From: Strongylocentrotus purpuratus
Lineage: Eukaryota > Echinodermata > Echinoidea > Camarodonta > Strongylocentrotidae
Assembly: GCF_000002235.5 (NCBI RefSeq)
Contig: NW_022145601.1
Coordinates: 22,423,389-22,487,388, forward strand
Direction: 5' to 3'
Length of the DNA stretch: 64,000 nt
Made by a program: the position numbers and the translations under genes. This document shows, one piece after another, positions 39,201-47,989 of this stretch. Below the pieces are notes generated by a model that searched no databases, was not told where the DNA came from, and worked only from the letters and a program-made list of their open reading frames with translations. Each line of letters begins with the position of its first letter. The first letter of the stretch is position 1.

Positions 39201-42196
39201 TGTAGGAGTTCCTGATTAAGAGACTTTCCTTTGTAGCTGATAGGACAATTGAAGACTACTCTAATCTTTCCTGGCTTTTGGGGATGATACACCCCATGGT
39301 GAGGGATATACCATACCTTCCCATCATGTCTGTCCAAGTCTGCTTCTGGAACCTTCTCTGCATAGCCTTGCTTTTCCAGATCATTCATGAATGTGGTGTA
39401 CTGTTCATGGATTTCCTTGTCCTTTGATAACTTCTGTCCTTGTCTTTCAAGAAATCTTTCAGCTTGGTCCTTGTTGTTAGGCATAGCCACATCTCTCTGC
39501 TTTAAGGGCAGATCCATCTGATAATGATTGTCTTTCTTAGTGATAGATTTCTCCATTATGTCCAAGAAATTCTTGTCGTCAACTGACAGGCCCTCTCTGT
39601 GATCACTTAGTCTCTCTGTAAATTCCATATTGCAGAAGTCTTTGAATTTCCGTTCTAATTCCTCTTGTCTAGGAATGATGGAAACTTCTTCCTGTTTACA
39701 AAAACAGACTTTGTGAATATCTGCTTGCTCTTGAGCTTGTATACCATACACGAGCCAACCTAGCCTTGAGCGGATAGCATATGGTTCTTCGATGTCACCA
39801 GCTTTAATTTCTAGAGGCATCGATGCTGACGGAACGTTGGCTCCAATCATGAGAGTTACCCTTGAAATAGAGTTGCGGTTACTTATTTCGGGCAATTCTA
39901 TGTCCTTCAGATGTTTCCATCGTTTCAGATCCTTTTGAGTTGGAGCATCTGAAACTGTCACTGGTATACCATCTTTGACATAGATGGGCGGAAGATTGAT
40001 GAATTCCTTCTCCTTTACTCCTGCGATCTGCAGCTCATCTACAGTGACTTCTGTATCTATCACTTCTTCAAGATTCAATGTCTTGACTATTAGCTTGGTT
40101 TTCCTGGTTCTTGCATGCAGCCTTTGGGTAAGTTCTGTGTCACAGAAGACTGTTCCACATCCATTATCTATGAATGCATAAGTTGATATGCATCTGTCAT
40201 TTCCTTTGTGCTTCACGATGACTGGAACTATCGTCATGCACGTCGATGTCTGGGGTTTTCCTCCAACACTTTTCTTCACATTGGTAGACCCTGAAGAGAT
40301 CCTTCCAGCTTCACTTTGCACATCGGTAGATGTTGAAGCATCATTGGTGGTTTTCCTTGTATTTCCTTCTCCGTCTTTCATCCACCTGGGATCATGCATT
40401 AAAGTGTTGTGCATCCTGTCGCAGACATCACACTTGATCTTACTCTTGCATTCCTTTTTCAGATGTTTTGGTTTCAGGCATCGGAAGCAGAGGCCTTTCC
40501 TTTTACATTGCTCTGATCTTTCTTCAACTGTCAAGGCTTCAAATTTTCGGCACTCGTCAATAATATGCCTTGAGTTGGTGCCACAGAAAGTACAACTGGG
40601 TTCCCTCTTGTCCTTCTGCTCCCTATCCTGTTGTGTAGCTGTACCAAATGCCTTTGTGCTTCTTGATTTTTGTAGTTTTTCTTTCTCATCTTTATTGTAG
40701 GAAGCATTTTTCTCAGTCCTCTGATATCCCAATCCCTGTACCATGGGATCGTTAATGTTTCTTTCAGTCTGTATGACGAACTGTGCAAGGTCGTCCAGGG
40801 TGGGATTCCTATTGGCAATATCACGAGTCAGGCCTACTCGTGAGATCCACTTCTGTTGGAGATACAAGGGTAGTTTGCTTGCCAGAACTCTCAGAAAACT
40901 TGCACTATCCATGCCTCCTAAGTCCCCTGCTGCTCTAACATGCGAGCAATTATTGAGGTATATTGCGAATTTTCGCAATCCTTGTCTATCTCCTGATCGT
41001 ATCTGCTCCCAGGCAACTGCCCTTTCCTTGTATGCATTTATTATGTTACTCTGCTTTCCATAGTCTCTGTGTAGCATGGACTTGGCTGTCTCATATGCCC
41101 TCTTACTTGGTTGTATGTGGGGGCATTCTCGAATAAGCTCATGCGCTTCTCCTCTTGTGTATTTTAGTAGAAGCTCTAGTCTTCTGAAAGGTTCATCAGT
41201 TCTCTTTTCAACCACATATTCAAAATTCCTTATAAAGGTAAGGTAATCAAGTGGATCCCCATTGAACGGCTCGAGATCTGGCGATGGTAGACTGTTTTCT
41301 GCAGTGAATCTAATCATCTCCCTAAGCATCTGTTTGGTGGCTCCTTCTTCATTGCTCACAGGTTCCTTGCGAAAGGCTTGTTCTTGTTCTTGTCTACGAC
41401 CACCGACAAAATCACCTCTAACTCGTTCTTGTCCACGATCACGGAAAGAGTCACCTCTAACTTGATCTCGTTCTTGTCCACGACCACCGACAAAATCATC
41501 TCTAACTCGTTCTCGTTCTTGTCCACGATCACGGAAAGAGTCACCTCTAACTTGATCTCGTTCTTGTCCACGATCACGGAAAGAGTCACCTCTTACTTGT
41601 TCTCGTTCTTGTCCACGATCGAGGAAAGAGTCACCTCTAACTTGATCTCGTTCTTGTCCACGATCACGGAAAGAATCACCTTCCACTTTCCATTTCTGTA
41701 GCTCTTCCTCTGAATCTTGTTGTAGAAGCTTCAATTCTGCTTGCAAGAGAATAGCAGTCTTTTGTCTTTCAATCTCCGCTTCTTCATCCTTCAAAAGCTG
41801 ACTCTTTCTCAAATTCTCAGCCTTTTCTTTTGCAATTCTTATTTCTTGTTCGGCTTGTTCCATTTCATGTTGTTTTTGAAGTGTTCTCAGTTTCTTCTCA
41901 AGTTCACTCGTTTGATGTAAGGCTATCAACTTTGCTTTAAGTTGTCTTTCCTTCTTTCTCTCTCTTTCTCTCCTCTTTGCAGTACTGGCAGAAGAGGCCG
42001 ATGATCCACATAATGACAATGTGGATTCCGAGTCATCTTGATCTTCTTTCCCATTCTCTAGATCTCTTTCTCTAGTAAAGCTCCTTGTTGCACCACTCTC
42101 CTTATCATCAACATGATTAATATCATTGCCATTGGCATTGCTCAGTTCCTTATCTTTCCCACCTGGGGATTTGGGAGTAGTAGTATTCCCATCCAT
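36269..42196 (-). CDS. BEL/Pao Gag-Pol polyprotein, 1975 codons
   Basis: One frame. Approximate order: acidic N-terminus; Glu/Lys-rich coiled coil (75-170); about six repeats of a 14-15-residue RGDSFRDRGQERDQV unit (172-270); Gag-type region of the BEL/Pao kind (300-470); Cys/His zinc knuckles (535-605); aspartic protease region (650-720); reverse transcriptase (960-1130) with YVDD; RNase H region (about 1300-1450); integrase with HHCC zinc finger and DDE core (1640-1860); C-terminal segment typical of Pao-type integrases. By family knowledge the polyprotein forms particles, copies RNA to DNA and inserts it. The frame is open from end to end. It lies 450 bp beyond the duplicated gene B flank. 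Confidence 0.95.
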   Translation of the reverse strand: MDGNTTTPKSPGGKDKELSNANGNDINHVDDKESGATRSFTRERDLENGKEDQDDSESTLSLCGSSASSASTAKRRERERKKERQLKAKLIALHQTSELEKKLRTLQKQHEMEQAEQEIRIAKEKAENLRKSQLLKDEEAEIERQKTAILLQAELKLLQQDSEEELQKWKVEGDSFRDRGQERDQVRGDSFLDRGQEREQVRGDSFRDRGQERDQVRGDSFRDRGQERERVRDDFVGGRGQERDQVRGDSFRDRGQERVRGDFVGGRRQEQEQAFRKEPVSNEEGATKQMLREMIRFTAENSLPSPDLEPFNGDPLDYLTFIRNFEYVVEKRTDEPFRRLELLLKYTRGEAHELIRECPHIQPSKRAYETAKSMLHRDYGKQSNIINAYKERAVAWEQIRSGDRQGLRKFAIYLNNCSHVRAAGDLGGMDSASFLRVLASKLPLYLQQKWISRVGLTRDIANRNPTLDDLAQFVIQTERNINDPMVQGLGYQRTEKNASYNKDEKEKLQKSRSTKAFGTATQQDREQKDKREPSCTFCGTNSRHIIDECRKFEALTVEERSEQCKRKGLCFRCLKPKHLKKECKSKIKCDVCDRMHNTLMHDPRWMKDGEGNTRKTTNDASTSTDVQSEAGRISSGSTNVKKSVGGKPQTSTCMTIVPVIVKHKGNDRCISTYAFIDNGCGTVFCDTELTQRLHARTRKTKLIVKTLNLEEVIDTEVTVDELQIAGVKEKEFINLPPIYVKDGIPVTVSDAPTQKDLKRWKHLKDIELPEISNRNSISRVTLMIGANVPSASMPLEIKAGDIEEPYAIRSRLGWLVYGIQAQEQADIHKVCFCKQEEVSIIPRQEELERKFKDFCNMEFTERLSDHREGLSVDDKNFLDIMEKSITKKDNHYQMDLPLKQRDVAMPNNKDQAERFLERQGQKLSKDKEIHEQYTTFMNDLEKQGYAEKVPEADLDRHDGKVWYIPHHGVYHPQKPGKIRVVFNCPISYKGKSLNQELLQGPDLTNRLLGVLLRWRKEKVAIMADIQSMFYQVKVTPDQCDMLRYLWWPEGDITKEPVAYRMLVHLFGATSSPSCSNYALKRTAKDNEGCAKEEVLDAIQKDFYVDDFLKSVSTPQEGIDLAESLRQVLSKGGFKLTKWSSNRREVLDSIPKEEHAVELKDLDLQREVLPTERALGVRWDPENDQLGFKLKEMSRKATRRNILSVMSSVYDPFGLAAPFVLKAKIILQELCQAKLDWDQSIPEKQKMEWEHWMNELQNLDQVKTERCLKPKNFGIVTNRQLHHFADASMDGYGVVTYLRQTDENEEVHVAFLTAKARVAPLKPHTIVKMELTAATLAVKQDSMIKREMNMELDETVFWTDSQTVLKYIANETARYPVFVTNRLSIIRDGSETNQWKYIPTKLNPADHASRGLDASELTKKKEWFEGPEFLKRSEEIWPSEGVKAPARMEKADDTMSGDLDETHIHATMINKEDPISALLSHYSDWDKLKRGVAWILKFKKMLQGKGKGIDGNSSEMFSLTNKDIKDAEVAIVKQLQLESFPEEMKRLAGHGEEKGVPKRSTLSNLDPELSNGLLQVGGRLQNAQIPSSAKHQYILPKKHHVTTLLMQYIHRRVGHQGQNHMVAELRQKFWVVGAGVLARNIARKCIICRKNQGKAGHQKMAELPRSRVQSDEPAFTRVGMDYFGPFEIKCGRSIRKRYGVIFTCLSCRGVHIEVASSLDTSSCIEAIRRFISRRGPMKEMFSDNGTNLVGAERELKQALKELNQDQLINFHANHGMKWHFNPPAASHQGGVWERQIRTVRKILCAVMREQYLKSYQNEEQLHTLMCEVEAVINSRPLTRCSDNPNDLDVISPNSLLTMKGSTTLPPGIFDDKDIYAKKRWKQMQYLADLFWKRWVREYLPSLQRRQKWLQPSRNLQVGDIVLVIDETAHRCSWSMARVQEVMPDNKGFVRRAKVKTATTSLVRPVTKLCILLEQEI

Positions 42197-42491
42197 AATT
42201 GCAATTTACTTGATAAACATTCCTTTCAAATCAGCAGTAACGTGTAGAGCTATAGAGTCTAGCCGATTTCACTTCAAAGTTTCATTTCATTCAGCCGATT
42301 TCACTTCTGAGTTTCATTTCATTCAGCCGATTTCACTTCTGAGTTTCATTTCATTGAATTACTCACTGTGTCACGTCACGTCAGACTTTAGTACTTGTGC
42401 GGTGTTCGCGAGTATCACGCCCGGGGGCTTTGCCGTGTCGAATTCCTTCATCCATGCAGTATCCGTTGAAGAATCGACTTTGTTTTACTAA

Positions 42492-42794
42492 TGTAGAGAT
42501 ATCTACATATGATCCTTGAGACAATGTGGTAATTTCATGGTTCTTTGTTTATTAACACTCAACTGAACTCCAATCAATTCCATACACCGGAATGTACAAA
42601 GTAGCAATAATAATAGTAGTTTAGTAGTTTAGTAGGTAAAACAAAGTTTTCCTTCCTTGAATCCGTGCCCACATCATATCATATCTGTAGTTTCCATGTG
42701 ACAAGCCTAGCTACGTTTGTACAACAATTCCAGTCAATCTACGGTATCCTCAAAACAAAAACTAAATTTGGCTTCTTATATCTTGATCCTTACA
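42492..42794 (-). repeat. 5' LTR of BEL/Pao element
   Basis: 303 bp, same ends as the 3' LTR. The adjoining internal sequence is where a tRNA primer site is expected; I could not assign the tRNA. Confidence 0.95.
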
Positions 42795-43254
42795 AACGAT
42801 ATGCAACGATTGTATTCCTTTGTCAACGAATTTTCAAGGAAGTAGATGGGGGGTTTTGAGAATAACGCTTCATGTTTGGAAATTAAGCAACAAAAACTTT
42901 TTTTTCCTCGCCGCCAAAAAAAAACACATTGTAAAAAGTATAACGAAAAATGTAATTTATAATCATCTCTGTATTATAATCCCCGAAGAGGCTTTGGGTA
43001 GAAAGTAAATTTTGCTAATTCTGTTTGTTGTAATTGAGAATGATCCTATTTGTTTGGTCTATAATCAATAAAAAAAAATTAAATTAAAACTATTTAAAAC
43101 AGGGCAGAGGGGTATGTTAGGGGGCGACCACCCTATGACACCCTTCGTACTTGTCTTGTATAATAAGTTATGAACGTTAACTGTCTGATGGGGGGGGGGG
43201 GGGGGGGGCTGGCGGAGAACGATCGCACCTATTCTAGCCTCTAGGTATTATACG

Positions 43255-43268
43255 CAGGCACTTTGCCA

Positions 43269-43303
<35 letters not shown>

Positions 43304-43415
43304 GTGCCCCCTAAAATTTCCAAGATCGGTTGAACTTTTTTAGACCCTTTTTTTTTTTACCTCGATCGATTACATGTATGTGCCCCCCAAGCATCGAACT
43401 CTGGCTACGTGCCTG
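43255..43415. mobile_element. hAT-type short element (161 bp) with perfect 8-bp target duplication
   Basis: ATTATACG at 43247-43254 repeats at 43416-43423. Ends: CAGGCACTTTGCCACGG and, reverse-complemented, CAGGCACGTAGCCAGAG. Contains a G-run of about 30. No coding capacity. Confidence 0.88.
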
Positions 43416-43990
43416 ATTATACGAATTATGAAATAAATAAATACAACCTGAAATAAAGGGGAATCAAGTAAGATTACAGTCAATTTTCAATCAGGGAAAA
43501 TATGAAGGACGGGTTGAATGAAAAAGGTAGACCCGCCCGCCCCCCACCCCCTCTCCCCCCCCCCCCCCCCCCCCCCCCCCGTAGCTCCCCCCTCTTCTCG
43601 CACTCAAAAATAATACAACCATCAAAATAGACGAGCTGCAGACAAAATACGCTATGGCGCAGACAGTCTGCCGATTGGCGTAAGAGCTTGGACAAGAATG
43701 CGGAGTAAGGACACGGTCCGCCGACAAAAAACAATAACCAACCAATAGATACGGACGCGATCCGCGTAGGGACAAAAACGGCTGTTACCCCCAAGACCCT
43801 GGACGACCATGCATGGCCATAGAGATATAGCTCTATGTGCATGGCGCTGGCCTAGACGCGATCACGAAGATCTTTGATACTGTCAAGATACTGTACTTTA
43901 ACTTACTTCCGTAGTTGACTTGACATCCAAAAATTGTGTAAAGAAAACGGATTCGAAAAGTTGTATGTGAAACTTTTCTATATATTTCAC

Positions 43991-43994
<4 letters not shown>

Positions 43995-44061
<67 letters not shown>

Positions 44062-44078
44062 CTCTCTCTCTCTCTCCC
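43995..44078 (+). repeat. CT microsatellite followed by G-run
   Basis: Nearly pure (CT)n over about 80 bp, then a run of about 22 G at 44089-44110. Confidence 0.95.
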
Positions 44079-44829
44079 TTTTTTCATGGGGGGGGGGGGG
44101 GGGGGGGGGGAGGATCTAGTGACCTCATGAGAGCTTCTGAGGGCCTTGGAGAATAGCGTCGAGGGGCCTTTAGTACGTACAACGCATCGATGCGTGTACC
44201 ACAATATACTCATGTGCTTAGTTTCACAATTAGCCACTCTTTGATAGTTAACACTTTGGATCAGCTGTTTCGAGAAATTTGAGTAAGATCAAAATAATTT
44301 TTTCGTTATCACGATATTGTTATAATTTATGACATAGATCTAGGGCCAAAGTTGTTGCATTCGTGTTTATCTTGAATTTATCGATATCGGTATGCTCATA
44401 TTATTGTAACTGTATGTTGTAAGTTTTCTTTACTCTAATTCTAAACAAGCTCGGCAAAGCAGGCACAGCTCAGCTCAGCCATTCCCATCGGGGCGCTGAC
44501 CTATGCCTAGCCGGCTGGGCCCGGTCTGGGACTGGGATCGAGGATGGACTGATGCTGGCAGCGATACGCGCAGGAAAGGGGGTGGGTGCAGCATGCAGGT
44601 AGATCGCCCGATTTGTGGGTGTATAATTATTTCAATTCAAGATTCATACACTTGTATGAATCTTTAATTGCAATAATTAGCTGGGGTACCATTGCACGAG
44701 AATGAAAAGAAAATCCAAGAGGATCAGTAGTAGGCCTAGATCGCTTGTTATTGGCATTGCAACCTCATTTGGTGGCAAGATTGAATCCAATTCATGACAC
44801 GGTTAATAATAATATAAGTCTAGACTCTA

Positions 44830-45876
44830 GGGGCCCGTTCCTACAAACCGTCATAAGTCTAACTTCTTGACTAAATCAGCGTTAGTGAACAACTTGTCCG
44901 CTACGTGTTTCACCAAGCCCTCTTTGCCTAGATCAACGACAACATCCTGACTAAGGAGTTATGACACCTCTGACACCGTCGTATCTCTGTCATAACTATT
45001 TAGTCGATGGGCAGCGCCATCACATGTCATTTATTGGGTAGACTATGGCTGGCAAAAAAGGACAATAAATCCTCCAACTATGATTTTCTACACATTCACT
45101 TAAACAGTGAATTATCGTTTTTTGTATTTGATAATCTCATGAAAATATGCCATGTTTGTATTTAAGGATTTTCCCACTTAAATAAACTGATTATACGCCT
45201 TTATTTCCACATTGTAAACTCATCGAAGGGATATGTATTTTGCCACGGCAGGCAAGCCATAGTTTGAAGTGTATTCTTTAGTTTTCAGACCCATATTAAT
45301 TTCGAGATGAATTTTATTTTCAATTATGCAAAGTGAATGGTTTAAACATATGTTTTAACGTTTGAAATATTGAAGTTTTGTAATTTTTATATTGTACTGA
45401 CGCCAAAAACATTAAACACAAATTTCATTACATCGTATTTTTTCAAAGAATAATATAAGGGTGTATTTTTATAAACTATCAAATGAAAATATTCGGGGGG
45501 TGCCCATCTCAACAACAAAACTGATTCACTGGTCATGTAATGAAAAACTCACAATTATATTTTACAAGTAATTCAATTGTTTAATCTACACAAATTTGGA
45601 AGTATATTGGATCTCTTATTTCTTGGTATCATTTTTAATCTTTTTTATTACTAATTCATTTAAATAATTGCATTTTCCCTAATATTAATTTTGTAATAAT
45701 CTGGTGGTATTGCGACTAAGGCTAATTCTCGGCTCCTCTTCTCGCCGATAATATCGATCTCACGAGATACTAGCTAGTAAGCTCTTCGTGAAACGGTTTA
45801 GGAAGATCACAGACATCTCCGTAGTTGGCGGATAAAGTTATGACTGTCTTGTCGTTGGTTTCTAGGAACGAGCCCC
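44830..45876. mobile_element. about 1.05-kb non-autonomous TIR element
   Basis: Left end GGGGCCCGTTCCTACAAACC and right end (reverse-complemented) GGGGCTCGTTCCTAGAAACC are inverted over 20 bp, with weaker matches further in. No transposase; the interior is AT-rich. No clear target duplication was found, so the superfamily is open. Confidence 0.65.
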
Positions 45877-46550
45877 AGATCTACTTGTCTAGAAATCCTG
45901 TTGTTGTTGTTTTTATTGGCGTTTGTCATTCAGAATTAAATATATTTAGATCTAAGCCTCTTCTCTTAGGATTTTTATTCCTTTAAAATTCCTGTTTCTT
46001 ACCCAGTTTGTGTCAATTTTCTCATCTTTTTTGAGTATTTTTCCTATAAAACAAAGACATTATAATAGATCTATACACTTTCTCACAGGTTTCACTGCAA
46101 ATTTCTGCACGATTACAATACAATTGCATACCGACCAACGAAGGGTTGCAGACGGGACCGTGTGCGTTTAGCTAGCAACCGTGATAAATCGTCATAATGT
46201 GGACTACATGTACTTGCATGAATTTAATGACGATCTCAGATTACAGTCGATAACTTCACGCACGCTCGCCTGCCCGCAATCCTTCGTTGGTACGTTGGTA
46301 CTCGTAGATGTACGTAACCTTCCTTCCAAACTGAGCAGGTCAGCACATGCACAGATAAGATACTGGGGAAGATGAAACAACTGTAGTGGTACGCTCATTT
46401 GGGCTACAGGGGGCGCTAGAGCCATAGAAGAGCCGGGCTGGGTTGATTAATTTTACGATTATTAGTTTGACTTGGTATACACCTAAAAGTTAAATAGCAT
46501 TAATTACGTTTCCAATAGTATGCCGGGAACGGGTAAACAACCCCTGGTTT

Positions 46551-46655
46551 TGAATTCTTGCATAAGATTAAAGTGTTCATTTCGATAAGCACGTTGGAAA
46601 TGAATTCCTGCATCAAGATGTACAGGTGTCCATTTCCAATAACACGTTAGACAAT
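46551..46655 (+). repeat. about 52-bp tandem duplication
   Basis: Two diverged units: TGAATTCTTGCATAAGATTA and TGAATTCCTGCATCAAGATG begin the two copies; both run to ACACGTT/GCACGTT. Confidence 0.65.
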
Positions 46656-46659
46656 AGAC

Positions 46660-47236
46660 TGTTTTGCCGGGGACGCGACATTCTCGCGAAGAGATAGACT
46701 CCTCCCATTTTTGTCGGTGACTAGTTCAAATTACTCGTATCTATGATGCTCTGTAATTGGTTATAATTGATTAAAGGTATAACTCCTCTCTTAATTGGTC
46801 GGATGACCTAAGGGTAATTGTATTAATCACGTCTTGTAATTGGTTGGCTTCGTTAGGGGTCCTCCTGGTTGGCTGGTGATATCTAAGCCTCGTCGGGTGC
46901 CGCAGTATTTAAATGCCATGTGCGGGGTTTTGTAGTCATATTATTTGAGAGTATATTATTTGATAGTAGATATTATTTGAGAGTTTATTTCATTCCGTTA
47001 TCACGTTTAGGATGTGCTGCTAGTTTACTGTCAATATGGCTGCCCAGCCTCTGAGAGAAGCAGCTTATTCACAATGTTTATATAATAATAATACTCTTCG
47101 TTTGCAACGATTGGAGCTTATCGGCTGACTTATATATTTAATAAAGTGGACTTCAACTGTAATTCCGAGCTTCTTGTGTTTTCATTTATATTCGAACTTG
47201 TCATCTTCAACTCATTAACTGGCCCACCACACAACA
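46660..47236 (+). mobile_element. possible solo LTR
   Basis: The arrangement resembles an LTR: TATA-like AGTATTTAAATG at about 46903, then about 230 bp later AATAAAGTGGACTTC (about 47140), then about 90 bp to a possible CA end. No partner LTR or internal genes are nearby. Ends and target duplication could not be settled. It could instead be unique DNA upstream of D2HGDH. Confidence 0.33.
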
Positions 47237-47241
47237 ATTAA

Positions 47242-47386
47242 AGGGGCACGTTCCCGCCAGTGTAGTTATCGGAACATGCCATCTGCGTAAGAGTAGTGTT
47301 CTGTTGGTGTCAAAGGGCAGCTATAGCACCGTCCGCTGGCGCGTACGTATTTTGAACGCCATCTGGAATACGGGGAACATGCCCCT
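47242..47386. mobile_element. 145-bp TTAA-flanked TIR element
   Basis: TTAA at 47238-47241 and 47387-47390. Ends AGGGGCACGTTCCCG and, reverse-complemented, AGGGGCATGTTCCCCG. Non-coding. Confidence 0.78.
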
Positions 47387-47799
47387 TTAAGGTTTCTTCT
47401 GGGTTCCATAGAGAATGTAGAGCCATGTCAACTGATTTCATATTTTACTAAACTATTTTTAATTGAAAGTTTCATGAACTCACCTGATGATTGGATAAGA
47501 TCTATAGAGATTAGAGGCACCATCATAATTTGTTAATTATAGTTTATTGGTTCTTTAACTAATATTTCTATCAAACTTTCCAGTTTCTGACCCATTGTAA
47601 TTATATGTGAACCGGAAGTGCCTTTGCCATATATACCCATGGCGAGTGCTGCCCTCTGTGGCCGAATACCGTAGTTGCGATAACGAGAAGTGACCGAATT
47701 AATCAGTTATTTGTACATGCATGACTGCGATTTTTATGGTATGTTCTCTAGTATAACCATTTAACCAAGATCATCACTCTGTTTTGATTTCATTTCCAG

Positions 47800-47989
47800 C
47801 TGGGCCAACCCTACAGCGCATCATGAATCTTTCACCAAAGGTGATGAGAACCCTGTCCTTGGCTAGAAGGAACTTCATATCCGTAGATCCAGAAAGAAGG
47901 TCACTCCATTATTGCATCAGGAATAAGAACTTGAGAGCATTTCACAGTACCAGGTTACAACCAGCAATATCTGTGAAAGCAACTTGCAG
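47800..47989 (+). CDS. D2HGDH: D2HGDH exon 1 (first coding)
   Basis: ATG at 47823 after an acceptor-like TTTCCAG, so an upstream non-coding exon is likely. Donor CAG|GTAATT, phase 2. Encodes [18 protein letters not shown] onward, a mitochondrial-type leader. CDS portion 47823-47989. Confidence 0.85.

Larger units (their letters stand above)
33926..42794 (-). mobile_element. BEL/Pao LTR retrotransposon, looks whole, young
   Basis: An 8869-bp element on the - strand bounded by two 303-bp LTRs (TG...CA ends) and a 5-bp target duplication AACGA (33921-33925 and 42795-42799). Order in its own sense: 5' LTR (42492-42794), short leader, one long gag-pol frame (42196-36269), about 2 kb of non-coding 3' region, polypurine tract, 3' LTR (33926-34228). 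I see no difference between the LTRs by eye, so insertion was very recent. It appears unbroken. No envelope-like frame is visible in the 3' region. Domain content (below) places it in BEL/Pao rather than Gypsy or Copia. Confidence 0.95.
42800..47799. other. intergenic between BEL element and D2HGDH
   Basis: No gene recognised. Holds G- and C-runs (43191-43209, about 43270-43300, about 43555-43580), a CT microsatellite, two short transposons described separately, a larger TIR element and a possible solo LTR. The D2HGDH first coding exon has an acceptor-like site, so a 5' UTR exon and promoter probably lie within the last kilobases, but I could not place them. Confidence 0.5.

Noticed and set aside
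35879-42491. Many + strand frames across the BEL element (e.g. 41378-41701, 40188-40700)
   Set aside because: Antisense shadows of the gag-pol frame; the repetitive ones mirror the RGDSFRDRG repeat.
43934-44237. Ser-Leu and Arg-Glu repeat frames
   Set aside because: From the CT microsatellite and G-run.
46181-46425. Small overlapping frames upstream of D2HGDH considered as a first exon
   Set aside because: No splice donor in a usable phase, no similarity to the D2HGDH N-terminus.
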